From CAYVVD01 sp964454975 (GTDB taxonomy: Bacteria; Bacteroidota; Ignavibacteria; Kapaibacteriales; UBA2268), in the NCBI GenBank assembly GCA_964454975.1, contig CAYVVD010000004.1:1-64000 (forward strand): 64,000 nucleotides of DNA. Reading direction: 5' to 3'. The position numbers and the translations under genes were made by a program. Each line of letters begins with the position of its first letter. Position 1 is the first letter of the stretch. Of the stretch, positions 41,436-50,814 are shown one piece after another. The notes beneath the pieces were generated by a model. It had not been told where the DNA came from and did not search any database. It saw only the letters and a program-made list of their open reading frames with translations.

Positions 41436-44012
41436 ATGCTGATTCTAAGATACATCCTGGCGCTTCTTTTAATTTCAACAGTTTTACAAGCTCAGAAAAA
41501 CATCGTAGCTACCCGAATTAGTACAGGCTCAATAACTTTAGACGGTAAGCCGGATGAAGTAGTATGGCAAAATGCAACTTCGTATAGCGACTTTCTGCAG
41601 AAAGACCCTGTTGAAGGAGCCGAACCTTTTGAGGGATGCACAGTTAAAGTGCTTTATGACGATGACAACTTGTACTTTGCCGCTATAATGCCCCGTAGAA
41701 ATCCTGAAAACATTCTCTCTACTCTCAGCCGCAGAGATGAACCTGGCAATGCAGAGCGCATTATTTTTACATTGGATACTTATAATGATAAGAAGACATC
41801 ATATAGCTATGGTGTTACAGCTGATGCCGTACGCTTTGATTATTTTCATGCTGAAGACGAAGAATACAACAGGGATTATTCTTATAATCCAGTGTGGGAA
41901 GTAGAGACACAGCGCGATTTCGGTGGTTGGACAGCAGAGGTAAAAATTCCGTTCTCACAATTGCGCTTCAATGAAGCAGATGAGCAAGTGTGGGGTATTA
42001 ATATTAATCAATGGAATCCATACCAGCGGGAAGACCTTTACTGGGTGCTTGTGCCCAAAGATGAAGCAGGCTGGGCATCTCGTTTTGGGGTGCTTTCTGG
42101 TATTATTGGTATTAAGCCAACATCCCGTATGGAATTTCTTCCCTATATTGTTGCTAATACCGAATACGAACCCGCAACTAACAGCAATCAAACATTTTGG
42201 GATGAATTACCACCTAATATTGAAGCCGGGTTGGATTTTAAAATGGGAATTGGACCCGGTTTCACTCTCGATGCTACTATTAATCCAGACTTCGGCCAAG
42301 TTGAGGCTGATCCCGCAGATGTTAATCTTTCTGCTTTCGAGACATTCTTCGAAGAGAAAAGGCCATTTTTTATTGAAGGGAACAATATTCTTTCCGGTTC
42401 CTGGCCACGATATTATTACTCACGAAGGATTGGTGGAAAATCAAACGGAGATATGAATGGGAAATCTCCGGATAACACGAGAATTCTTGGCGCTGCTAAA
42501 CTAACCGGCAGGTCTTCCGATGGGTTGTCTGTAGGGGGTTTGGGAGCAGTTACTAATAATGCTTTTGTAGAAGTAACTGATATTACCGAAACAAAATCTG
42601 AAATTGAAATAGAACCTATGACTTACTATGGACTTGCCAGGATTCAAAAGGAATTTGGTAAGGATGCTTCTACTGTTGGCTTGATGCTAACCTCTGTTTT
42701 CAGAAATATGGAAGAAAATGATATAACAAAATTCCTTGCAAAAAATGCATTTGCAGGAGGAGCCGACTGGGATATCCGCTTCGACAAGGGGAGCTATATC
42801 ATAAACGGTCACCTCGGATTCAGCCATCTCGAGGGAAGCAGTGATGCAGTTACAAGGTTGATGCAGACAAGCGCACGATACTTCCAGCGTCCGGATGCCA
42901 GCCATCTCGAGTTGGACACAAATGCCTCATCGCTTACAGGAGCGACCGGTTCACTGAAGGTTAGCAAGAAAAGCGGAGACTGGCTCTGGGATGTATCTGT
43001 CTATACAGAGTCGCCCGGGCTGGAATTTAATGATATGGGCTGGCTTCAAAGAACAGATGAAACGAATTTCAACGCATCACTTCGTTACAGGGAAACAGAA
43101 GCAAGCGAGTTGCTGCATTCATACTTTTTTAATGTCCGAACTTTACAGGGCTGGAACTACGGCGGTGAGAAAATAAACTCTGAGGTGCAATTTAATACAA
43201 ACTTCGCTTTTTTGGACAGGTCTCAACTCGATGCTTTAATCAGCTATGAGTTCTCAATCCTGAGCGACAGGCTTACCCGCGGCGGACCTATGATGCGGCA
43301 TGTCTGGGAGTGGCATTTCGAAGCATCTTACTACAGCAGCTGGGCTGAAGACAGGCAGTTAGGCGGCGGCCTGGCTTATGAAACAGAGGAAGAAAACGGG
43401 GAAGAAGTAACTTTCTGGCTTGAATATACCGAAAGGCTGTTAGGAAGGTTCAACCTATCCATTGCTCCATTCTACGAGTATGATAACGAACCCCGCCAGT
43501 ACATAGCTACTCTCGACAATGGCAGACTGGAAACTTTCGGGAAAAGATATGTTTTTTCATACATTGAGCAAAATACCATCTCAACCCTTATCAGACTCAA
43601 TTACACATTTAATCCGGACTTAACCCTGGACTTATATTTCGAACCATTTGCAGCAAGTGGCAGGTACTATGACATTGGCGAGTTACGCAAACCACGTGAG
43701 CTTGGGCTGATATACTATGGGGGAGAGGGAACTGAGCTCTCGGTAAATCAGGGTGTGTACACTGTAAATGCTGATGGGCAGGAATATACTCTCGAAGTGC
43801 CTGATTTCAATGTTTTATCCTTCAGGAGCAATGTCGTACTCCGCTGGGAATGGCTGCCGGGGAGTACTCTCTACCTTGTTTGGCAGCAGCTCAGGCGGGA
43901 GAACATGAGAGATTCTGACCCTGTTGGCATTCGCTCGCTTGCGGAAACCATTGATGCGGATGGTATTAATTACTTCTCTGTAAAAGTCAGCTACTGGCTG
44001 CCATTAAAATAG
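41436..44012 (+). CDS. DUF5916 outer membrane protein with CBM9-like N-terminus
   Basis: This is an 858-residue exported protein with signal peptide MLILRYILALLLISTVLQAQ. Residues of about 25-220 form the CBM9-like domain (SITLDGKPDEVVWQNA, then VKVLYDDDNLYFAA and GWTAEVKIPFSQLRF). The DUF5916 region begins with the conserved TINPDFGQVEADPADVNL stretch in part and FETFFEEKRPFFIEGN, and the rest is a large beta-barrel of aromatic strands ending in YFSVKVSYWLPLK. DUF5916 proteins are common in Bacteroidota without assigned substrates. A frame from a TTG at 41385 precedes the signal peptide and is rejected. Its end overlaps the convergent TauE-like gene by 9 bases. Confidence 0.9.
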   Translation: MLILRYILALLLISTVLQAQKNIVATRISTGSITLDGKPDEVVWQNATSYSDFLQKDPVEGAEPFEGCTVKVLYDDDNLYFAAIMPRRNPENILSTLSRRDEPGNAERIIFTLDTYNDKKTSYSYGVTADAVRFDYFHAEDEEYNRDYSYNPVWEVETQRDFGGWTAEVKIPFSQLRFNEADEQVWGININQWNPYQREDLYWVLVPKDEAGWASRFGVLSGIIGIKPTSRMEFLPYIVANTEYEPATNSNQTFWDELPPNIEAGLDFKMGIGPGFTLDATINPDFGQVEADPADVNLSAFETFFEEKRPFFIEGNNILSGSWPRYYYSRRIGGKSNGDMNGKSPDNTRILGAAKLTGRSSDGLSVGGLGAVTNNAFVEVTDITETKSEIEIEPMTYYGLARIQKEFGKDASTVGLMLTSVFRNMEENDITKFLAKNAFAGGADWDIRFDKGSYIINGHLGFSHLEGSSDAVTRLMQTSARYFQRPDASHLELDTNASSLTGATGSLKVSKKSGDWLWDVSVYTESPGLEFNDMGWLQRTDETNFNASLRYRETEASELLHSYFFNVRTLQGWNYGGEKINSEVQFNTNFAFLDRSQLDALISYEFSILSDRLTRGGPMMRHVWEWHFEASYYSSWAEDRQLGGGLAYETEEENGEEVTFWLEYTERLLGRFNLSIAPFYEYDNEPRQYIATLDNGRLETFGKRYVFSYIEQNTISTLIRLNYTFNPDLTLDLYFEPFAASGRYYDIGELRKPRELGLIYYGGEGTELSVNQGVYTVNADGQEYTLEVPDFNVLSFRSNVVLRWEWLPGSTLYLVWQQLRRENMRDSDPVGIRSLAETIDADGINYFSVKVSYWLPLK

Positions 44013-44750
44013 GCCGATAAGCTTTAGAGACATAATTAATAATGCAATCATCAGCACAACCCTGATAACACCTTCGCCTTTTTTGACCGATACTTTTGCG
44101 GCAATCCAGCCGCCCGTTGCATTCCCTGCTGCAAGGAAAAGCCCGGTCATATAATCAATATTCCCACTGATGATAAACACCAGCAGCGCGGGAATTGTAT
44201 AAAGCAGTACAATGAACACCTTGTGCATATTCACACGCACGAGTGTCTGGTGCAAAGTCAGATGAATAGCCGCCATAATGATAAAACCAACCCCCACCTG
44301 TATAAAGCCGCCATAAAAACCAATCAGGAACATGACCAGGTAAATCAGGTCGTGCTTTCCCTGCGTTCCAGCTGATTTGAGTTTTTTAGTGAAAGAGGGG
44401 AAGGCCACTGTTAGCATTACACCGATTATCACAAGAGCGAGAATTATCTTGAATACATCATCCGGAGTGTTGATTGCTATAAACGCGCCCGCCAGCCCAC
44501 CGGGCAGGGTAAAAAAAGCCATCTTCAGGCTCGTCCGGAATTCCGAGTATTTCTCCTGCCTGAAGGAAATCACTGCTGCGATGTTTTGTACAAGTATCGC
44601 TACACGGTTCGTACCGTTTGCACCCTGCGGGTCCAGCCCCATAAAAATCAGAAGCGGCACTGTAAGCGTGGAACCGCCTCCGGCCATCACATTCAGGAAA
44701 CCGGCAACAACACCTGCCACAACTAGTATAATATAAAACCAGGGTTCCAT
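44004..44750 (-). CDS. TauE/SafE family sulfite exporter-like transporter
   Basis: This is a 248-residue membrane protein with about eight helices. The family repeats are seen as GVVAGFLNVMAGGGSTLTVPLL (first half) and IGFYGGFIQVGVGFIIMAAI (second half). The sequence NGTNRVAILVQ is also typical. TauE/SafE members export sulfite, sulfoacetate or related anions; substrate here is unknown. It is convergent with the DUF5916 gene and overlaps its end by 9 bases; the upstream region toward 45050 is non-coding. Confidence 0.92.
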   Translation of the reverse strand: MEPWFYIILVVAGVVAGFLNVMAGGGSTLTVPLLIFMGLDPQGANGTNRVAILVQNIAAVISFRQEKYSEFRTSLKMAFFTLPGGLAGAFIAINTPDDVFKIILALVIIGVMLTVAFPSFTKKLKSAGTQGKHDLIYLVMFLIGFYGGFIQVGVGFIIMAAIHLTLHQTLVRVNMHKVFIVLLYTIPALLVFIISGNIDYMTGLFLAAGNATGGWIAAKVSVKKGEGVIRVVLMIALLIMSLKLIGLF

Positions 44751-45050
44751 TAAATATCCAAATCAAACATCCTGCAAAAATAAACCACCTTGTGGAATAA
44801 TTTGATATGGGATGAATTGAGGGATTATAATTGGAAATGAAATTTATACAAATCCTCTGTGTCCACTGTGTATGTTTATGCGCTCTCTGATGTTAATTCA
44901 TATTAAGTCGAGATTAAATAGGTGGAATCAGAATTGTGTAAGAAGATTCCTGTTTGCACAGGAATTACATTTGATTTCTTTACTCTAAACAAAAATTAAT
45001 TTCATATCCCGCCGCTATTGCTTAGATTAAAGCTTTAAATCCTGATTGAT
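44751..45050. other. non-coding spacer between TauE-like and fRMsr genes
   Basis: About 300 bases of AT-rich sequence separate the divergent transporter and fRMsr genes. I find no supported ORF, tRNA or clear promoter match. A short near-direct repeat of TCTGTG/TGTGT words occurs around 44858-44880, with no evident function. Confidence 0.5.
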
Positions 45051-45524
45051 ATGTACACAGAGCTTGAAAAACCGCTTGCTTCCCTCTTCGAGGGGATTGA
45101 TAATTTTGTAGTCAATGCCTCAGGCTTTGTTGCGACTATTGCGCCTTATATGGAAAACATCAACTGGTTCGGCTTTTACTTTGTCGCAGGTGATGTCCTG
45201 CTCGTTGGCCCATACAGCGGTAAAGCAGCTTGTGTTAAAATCGCCAAAGGCAAGGGTGTCTGCGGCACTGCAATTGAACAGCGCAGGGCGTTGATTGTGG
45301 ACGATGTACATGCTTTCTCCGGTCATATTGTGTGCGACCCGGCTTCAAAATCAGAACTTGTTATTCCAATCATAGAGAACGGTACTGCCTACGGTGTGCT
45401 TGATATAGATTCCCCTGCTTGCAGCAGATTCTCGAAAGAGGATCTCGCCGGCCTGGAGAGACTGCTCAATGTGCTTGTGAAACATTCTGATTTGAAAAAG
45501 CTCCATGCGTATTTTAATTCATAG
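45051..45524 (+). CDS. msrC: free methionine-(R)-sulfoxide reductase (GAF domain)
   Basis: This cytoplasmic GAF-fold enzyme reduces free Met-R-sulfoxide. The 157-residue protein has NWFGFYFVAGDVLLVGPYSGK in part, GKGVCGTA, DVHAFSGHIVCDPASKSELV and GVLDIDSP, all diagnostic. The three active-site cysteines are Cys61, Cys71 and Cys95, with the spacing of E. coli fRMsr (10 and 24 residues). The 3' end overlaps the next gene by 20 bases, so the two are coupled. With TrxB in the same window it can be reduced by thioredoxin. Confidence 0.95.
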   Translation: MYTELEKPLASLFEGIDNFVVNASGFVATIAPYMENINWFGFYFVAGDVLLVGPYSGKAACVKIAKGKGVCGTAIEQRRALIVDDVHAFSGHIVCDPASKSELVIPIIENGTAYGVLDIDSPACSRFSKEDLAGLERLLNVLVKHSDLKKLHAYFNS

Positions 45525-47148
45525 TATTACTCTTATATTAGTTGCTCAATTTTGCTACTCGCAATCAATTGTCATAAACGAAACAATGCCTGCTCCTGAA
45601 GGTGAAGAACCTGAGTGGATTGAGCTGTTCAATAACCTTGACTACGATATCACGATTGAAATGCTTCTAATCGCAGACCCTGTGAAGGAAGTTGAATTAC
45701 ACGATTTTTTGATTAAAGCTAAGGGTTATGTGGTTCTAACAAGTGATTCAACAGCGCTGAAAGCTAACAGGTATGTTGATCCGGAAACAATAGTTGTGGA
45801 ATCATCGCTGCCAATCATGAACAACTCAGGCGATGTACTGACCCTCAAAGATAGTGATGGCCTTCTGCTTGATTCAATGGATTATAAATTCAACAGTTCA
45901 ATGAAGGGTACTTCGATTGAACGGATATATCCCGATGGAGTGGAAAATTTAAATAACTTCGATTATTGCGTTGATGAATCAGGCGCTACTTGTGGCGGAT
46001 TTAACAGTATAGCAACTTATGATTCCGACATTGAATTAGCTGATGGCTATTTAAAAAACGATTCCCTATTCTTCTCGATTAATAACCCTACACCAAGGGA
46101 GATGACTGATGTGGAATTTCAATTATTAAGCAATTTAAGTAATGAACCCGAAGTGGTGTATTTAGAAGTTATTAAGCCCAATTTTGTACATAATCACTCA
46201 CTTCCGATAAATATATTTTTTGATGAAAACGAAATCAAGGAATTGGAGTTTATCCAATTGACATTAATCTACGAACTGGATCCCAACAAAGAAAACAATG
46301 TAATAAGATTCACTTTTGATAAACCAATTCCGGCCGGTGTGCTTAAAATAAATGAAATACTTTATGACGTGCCTTCAGGCAAGGCCGAGTTTGTTGAAAT
46401 TTATAATTCGCATACATCTCGCATTAATTTGAATGGGCTTATAATATACGACCAGAATGCTTACGACAATGACAAGCCCTCGCTTGTTGAAGAGGATGTA
46501 TATATCAACCCTGCGGACTATTTCGTGATTGCATGGAATGAATCAATTGTTGAGGAATTTCCTCATTTGGCAGAGATGGGTAATATTGCTATTGCTAAAC
46601 CAAGCGTCAGCCTGAATAAATCGGATGATCTTGTGTTGATACGTTTCAAGGTTGGCTTTTTACAGGATTCACTTGTGTATGAGGATGGCTGGCATAGTGA
46701 TGAGCTGACGAATACCCGGGAAATCAGCCTCGAGAAGAAAACACCAGGGTTAGAATCAGTAAATGAAAATTCATGGCAGAGCTGCGCCGATGAATCAGGA
46801 GCCACACCCGGCAAACCAAACAGCACATTAACAAGCGCAGAAGAACTTGATATAAAAGCAGAGCCTAATCCATTCTCTATCTCTGCAGGAGAAGTATGTA
46901 CAATAATTGTTAATCTCGAGTTCAGTCCGGCAATTGTATATATTCGCATTTTCGACCTGAACGGCCGTGAGATACGTGAGCTGACAAATACCGGGTTTAA
47001 AAGCGGTGAATTCACTATCGAATGGGACGGCAGGAATGATTCCGGGGGCAAGATGCCTCCAGGTCCATACATATTCTTGCTCGAGGCACGCGCCGCAGGC
47101 GGGAATGAGATGTTATCAGGAAAGGCGATTCTTGTGATAGGCGGGTAG
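45505..47148 (+). CDS. secreted lamin-tail domain protein with FlgD-like C-terminus
   Basis: This is a 547-residue exported protein with a signal peptide ending near CYSQ. Residues of about 20-160 are a lamin-tail (LTD) domain (IVINETMPAPEGEEPEWIEL), and a second LTD runs at about 275-425 (LKINEILYDVPSGKAEFVEI). The C-terminal 100 residues resemble the FlgD Ig-like domain: VYIRIFDLNGREIREL followed by EWDGRNDSGGKMPPGPYIF. Such ends are used by T9SS-exported proteins in this lineage. It overlaps the fRMsr gene by 20 bases at its start and converges with the PorZ-like gene without a gap. Function: probably cell surface, unknown. Confidence 0.85.
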   Translation: MRILIHSITLILVAQFCYSQSIVINETMPAPEGEEPEWIELFNNLDYDITIEMLLIADPVKEVELHDFLIKAKGYVVLTSDSTALKANRYVDPETIVVESSLPIMNNSGDVLTLKDSDGLLLDSMDYKFNSSMKGTSIERIYPDGVENLNNFDYCVDESGATCGGFNSIATYDSDIELADGYLKNDSLFFSINNPTPREMTDVEFQLLSNLSNEPEVVYLEVIKPNFVHNHSLPINIFFDENEIKELEFIQLTLIYELDPNKENNVIRFTFDKPIPAGVLKINEILYDVPSGKAEFVEIYNSHTSRINLNGLIIYDQNAYDNDKPSLVEEDVYINPADYFVIAWNESIVEEFPHLAEMGNIAIAKPSVSLNKSDDLVLIRFKVGFLQDSLVYEDGWHSDELTNTREISLEKKTPGLESVNENSWQSCADESGATPGKPNSTLTSAEELDIKAEPNPFSISAGEVCTIIVNLEFSPAIVYIRIFDLNGREIRELTNTGFKSGEFTIEWDGRNDSGGKMPPGPYIFLLEARAAGGNEMLSGKAILVIGG

Positions 47149-49380
47149 CTAATTCCCCCTTATTACTGCAATCTTTGCCACTCCGCTTGTTTCAGATGTG
47201 CCTGAACCGGCGGCAACCATGTAAACACCGCTGTTCACCATGTCTCCGTTTTCGTGGCGGCCATCCCAGATTGTCTTACGCCCTTTGGCTTTAATCTTGC
47301 GTACAAGTTCGCCGTTAATAGTAAGAATCCGTATGTCGCTGTCCGGTCCGAGGCCGTCTATTACAAGTTCAAGATCTTTTTCGGGGTAGAATGGTTGTGG
47401 GTAGCAGCTAATATCATAGCTTTCCCTCGGACGGATGGAGAGGCTCTTCACTGAGACTATGCCACCCGTTGTGCCAAAGTAAGCAGTACCGGTTTCAGGA
47501 TCGAGCTCAATTGAAAGAACATCATTTTCAGGCATTGGTGAGTTGCCAGAGTTGACGGGGTTTTCCGTAAGCAGCTCTGTACCGTCTTCATTTAGTACCC
47601 ACACACCACTTGGTGTGGCAATCCACTTGTTATTTAATGCGTCAACTACGATGTCATTTACTTTCTGCCCGCGCAGTGGCCTTATTTCCCGGAAGATTGG
47701 CGTGTTGTTGCTAAGAACTGCAGATGGATTTACGAGTGCTGAAAGCCCCTGGTCGGTACCAATCCACAAGATGCCGAGGTTATCTACAGCAAGAGCATTC
47801 TGCGAATCATCCAGTAGGTTCTCATAATCAAAAGTTCGAAGAATTCCACATTCATCGTCACTTTTATTGTCGAGCGTATTGTTTTCGTTGAAGAACAAAA
47901 TACCAGTGTCAGAATCGGAGCCCATCCACTTTGTACCAAAGAAATCAATTGCAAGGGGCCTGTAGTAGCGGGATGTCTGTGAGCGGCAATTATCAAATGA
48001 ATAAAATTGCCCTTCCTTGTAAGCAAGCAAAACAGGTCCGCTGGTATTAAGGCCGTAATTGGTTACCCAAAGGGTGCCGTCGAAAGTAATACCTGTTTCC
48101 CCTGCAACAACAAAACTTCCGTCGCCGATTCCAAGAAATGGGGAGTTCTCATGATTAAATATCTCAATTTGTGGCTGCCCGTCGGCAACAACAAATTTCA
48201 TCATTCCCGTTCCCCAGCCACTTAAATATGCTACACCTGTGTTATCGACTGAAACCCTGTGGTAAGTGTTTGAGCGAATTTCCGGATAGTCTTTAGTTGT
48301 GTAATTATGCCAGTTGCCATCTTTAAGCCTCATAAATCCTTTGCCAAATTCTACATCACCTGCAAACCAAATATCACCGGTCGGAGAGGCTTTAATATCT
48401 GATATTCCGTTAGTTACGGGAGTGTTCGGTATAACTACCTGGAGTTTTTCGTAATCCCAGATACCTATACCTGATTCGGAATAACAAATAATTAAGTGGC
48501 CGTTGAATGGATTTGCAGTTATAGAATTTATTTTGGAAGGGTGAGTTATTGGTAAAATTCCCGTGCTGGATGACCAAACCAAATTTTCGCTGCAAGCATA
48601 AATCTCATTTCCAAAGGCTGCAAGGTTCAGGACAGGCTCATCCATTGATGATACAGTTTCAAATTTTCCTTCTTTGAATTGCTGGATTGTTCGTCCGGTG
48701 GCAACGTAAATTGTCCCATTAACAATTTTAATGTCAGTCACATTATTTTCAAACAGTCCATCTTCCCTTGTGAAATTTGTCCACTGATTACGATCTGCAA
48801 TGCTTGGTGCTATCTGAGCCATTGCAACACCGGATTCAGTAGCAACCCAGATAAAATTGTTATAAAATTCAATTGCATTAGTCTGTGAATTTTTCTGGAA
48901 TTCGCCATAACGGACAATATCTTCAATAAACACCAACTCATCCGGATCAAAAACAGTGAGGCCAAATCCACCGGCTATATACACCTTGTCGTTAGCAAAT
49001 AGAAAATCATTAATAGTGGAATTTGCAAATCCTGCGGAAATAATGTCAAAGATATTATGCCATTCACCATCGTTAAAATCAAAGTGGCCTTCAATTCCAC
49101 CTATATATATTGAACCATTGATATCAGACTTTACCTTATTTACTTTCAGGCTTGATAATGCATTGATATTACTGAAAAGCTCGAATTTCTGTGTAGCCGG
49201 GTCAAAGCTGAACATTCCGCCAAGCCCGGCTGCCCATATTTTACCATCGGGGGAGACATCTGCCGTTTGGATATTGTACATCGAAGTGTGCACTTCCCAT
49301 CCTTCAAGCCGGAATTGGGATAAAGATGTGGAAATGGAAAGAATAAATATTAACAGGAAAAGCGCCGGATTCAATTTCAT
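47149..49380 (-). CDS. PorZ-like two-component-regulator-propeller protein
   Basis: This is a 743-residue exported protein with signal peptide to about residue 22. Residues of about 25-660 form repeated propeller blades; the opening WEVHTSMYNIQTADVSPDGK with GLGGMFSFDPATQKFELFS resembles the start of PorZ, the T9SS surface component of Porphyromonas. Several blades carry the 'D-x-x-G-x-x-W-x-G-T' pattern (NLGILWIGTDQGLSAL). The C-terminus has a FlgD-like/T9SS-type end (IRILTINGELVRKIKAKG, then WDGRHENGDMVNSGVY). It is convergent with the lamin-tail gene. Assignment to PorZ is by layout and N-terminal pattern, not certain. Confidence 0.65.
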   Translation of the reverse strand: MKLNPALFLLIFILSISTSLSQFRLEGWEVHTSMYNIQTADVSPDGKIWAAGLGGMFSFDPATQKFELFSNINALSSLKVNKVKSDINGSIYIGGIEGHFDFNDGEWHNIFDIISAGFANSTINDFLFANDKVYIAGGFGLTVFDPDELVFIEDIVRYGEFQKNSQTNAIEFYNNFIWVATESGVAMAQIAPSIADRNQWTNFTREDGLFENNVTDIKIVNGTIYVATGRTIQQFKEGKFETVSSMDEPVLNLAAFGNEIYACSENLVWSSSTGILPITHPSKINSITANPFNGHLIICYSESGIGIWDYEKLQVVIPNTPVTNGISDIKASPTGDIWFAGDVEFGKGFMRLKDGNWHNYTTKDYPEIRSNTYHRVSVDNTGVAYLSGWGTGMMKFVVADGQPQIEIFNHENSPFLGIGDGSFVVAGETGITFDGTLWVTNYGLNTSGPVLLAYKEGQFYSFDNCRSQTSRYYRPLAIDFFGTKWMGSDSDTGILFFNENNTLDNKSDDECGILRTFDYENLLDDSQNALAVDNLGILWIGTDQGLSALVNPSAVLSNNTPIFREIRPLRGQKVNDIVVDALNNKWIATPSGVWVLNEDGTELLTENPVNSGNSPMPENDVLSIELDPETGTAYFGTTGGIVSVKSLSIRPRESYDISCYPQPFYPEKDLELVIDGLGPDSDIRILTINGELVRKIKAKGRKTIWDGRHENGDMVNSGVYMVAAGSGTSETSGVAKIAVIRGN

Positions 49381-49444
49381 ATCAGCCTTTTTTCATTAGT
49401 AATGGAATTTTATTCCGTATGTCAATGACTCATAGGCTCCGGTG

Positions 49445-49915
49445 TTATTTTCCAAGTTCTATTAATAGAGATGTCATTTCGATTGCTGACATTGCTGCTT
49501 CAAAGCCCTTGTTGCCTGATTTGCTGCCTGCCCGCTCGATTGCCTGCTCTATAGTGTCCGTAGTTAATACGCCATATATACAGGGTACACCGGTTTCAAG
49601 TGTAACATGTGCTATACCTTTGGTTACTTCGCTTGCGATATAATCAAAGTGTGGCGTAGCTCCGCGGATGACAGCACCAAGGGCTACTACAGAATCGTAA
49701 TTGCCGGAATCAGCAAATTTCTTGACAACAAGCGGTATCTCGAATGCTCCGGGGCAATATGCAATTGTGATGTTTGTATCGGCTGCATTATTACGCTTAA
49801 ATGCATCGAGGGCGCCATCCAGCATTTTCTGAACGATGAAATTATTCCAGCGGGAAACCACAATTGCGAATTTCTTTCCCGAAGCGTCGAACTTACCTTC
49901 AATTATTCTTGGCAT
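49445..49915 (-). CDS. ribH: 6,7-dimethyl-8-ribityllumazine synthase
   Basis: RibH condenses 5-amino-6-ribitylaminouracil with dihydroxybutanone phosphate to form lumazine, the penultimate step of riboflavin synthesis. Conserved: VVSRWNNFIVQKML, YCPGAFEIPLVVKKF, VVALGAVIRGATPHFDYIAS and GVLTTDTIEQAIERAGSKSGNKG in part. At 156 residues the length is standard. The other riboflavin genes are absent. It diverges from the FKBP gene across 109 bases, too short for an FMN riboswitch, and no RFN motif is seen. Confidence 0.96.
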   Translation of the reverse strand: MPRIIEGKFDASGKKFAIVVSRWNNFIVQKMLDGALDAFKRNNAADTNITIAYCPGAFEIPLVVKKFADSGNYDSVVALGAVIRGATPHFDYIASEVTKGIAHVTLETGVPCIYGVLTTDTIEQAIERAGSKSGNKGFEAAMSAIEMTSLLIELGK

Positions 49916-50024
49916 ATAGCTTTTTTTCCTTAACTTGTCAAGCTTAAAATTACTTAAAAGCTTTTTTAATTCAAAACATGCAAGAATAATTCCTTATACT
50001 CAATAAATTGAAATAGGTTTTAAA

Positions 50025-50747
50025 ATGAAAAGATTAGCAGTGATATTATTCTCACTTTTAGTTGCAACACTGATTGCAAACGCTGAAGAAATCAAGATTG
50101 AAACTAAAACAGATTCGCTTTCTTATGCAATCGGCAGGGAAATGGGCAAGAGCATTTTCAGGGATTCTATAATCATAAATAAGGAATTTTTTGTTGCGGG
50201 TTTTGAGGATGCCCTTGACGGCAATCCTTCCCGTGTAGATACCAACAAACTGCATGAATTGCTCTATACACTTCAGATGGAGCTTAATGAAAAATACCAG
50301 AAGTTGCAGCAAGAGCAGCGTGAAAAAGAATTGGCAGAAAAGCTTATCCAGGGCGAAAATAATATTAAAGCCGCAGAGGACTTTTTAAAGGAAAATGCGA
50401 AAAAAGAAAGTGTCACCGAAACACCAACAGGCCTGCAGTTTGAAGTACTCATGGAAGGTACGGGCGCTATGCCGTCTGACACAAGCAAAATTTCATTCCA
50501 CTACATTGGCTCTTTCCTCGACGGAAGGCAATTCGACAACTCATTTGAAAGCGGGCAGCCGCTCGATATTAAAATCAACAACCTCGTGCCGGGTATGCAG
50601 GAAGGTATCCGCTTTATGAAAGAGGGCGGCAGGCGGAAATTCTACATACACCCAAAGATTGGTTATGGCGAGCAGGGCATCCAAAATTTAATCGGTCCCA
50701 ACGAGATGATTATTTTCGAGGTTGAACTCCTCAAAGTGCTTGATTAA
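50025..50747 (+). CDS. FKBP-type peptidyl-prolyl isomerase (FkpA/Mip-like)
   Basis: This is a 240-residue exported folding helper: signal peptide ends near IANAEE. The N-terminal half is the FKBP-N dimerisation region (DSLSYAIGREMGKSI plus a charged coiled coil, residues 30-130). The C-terminal half is the FKBP domain (VTETPTGLQFEVLMEGTG, ISFHYIGSFLDGRQFDNSF, IGYGEQGI, IIFEVELLKV), with most active-site aromatics retained. It probably acts on periplasmic or outer membrane proteins. A strong terminator follows the stop. Confidence 0.92.
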   Translation: MKRLAVILFSLLVATLIANAEEIKIETKTDSLSYAIGREMGKSIFRDSIIINKEFFVAGFEDALDGNPSRVDTNKLHELLYTLQMELNEKYQKLQQEQREKELAEKLIQGENNIKAAEDFLKENAKKESVTETPTGLQFEVLMEGTGAMPSDTSKISFHYIGSFLDGRQFDNSFESGQPLDIKINNLVPGMQEGIRFMKEGGRRKFYIHPKIGYGEQGIQNLIGPNEMIIFEVELLKVLD

Positions 50748-50786
50748 GTAATTAACCATGATTCACAGGTCTAAATTGATTTTCAG

Positions 50787-50814
50787 AGGCTGCTATTAAA
50801 ACGGCAGCCTTTTT
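50787..50814 (+). terminator. intrinsic terminator after FKBP gene
   Basis: AGGCTGC (50787-50793) pairs with GCAGCCT (50804-50810) across a ten-base loop; a T5 run follows. Confidence 0.85.

Noticed and set aside
49916..50024. FMN riboswitch upstream of ribH
   Set aside because: The intergenic gap is about 109 bases and lacks RFN-element sequence.
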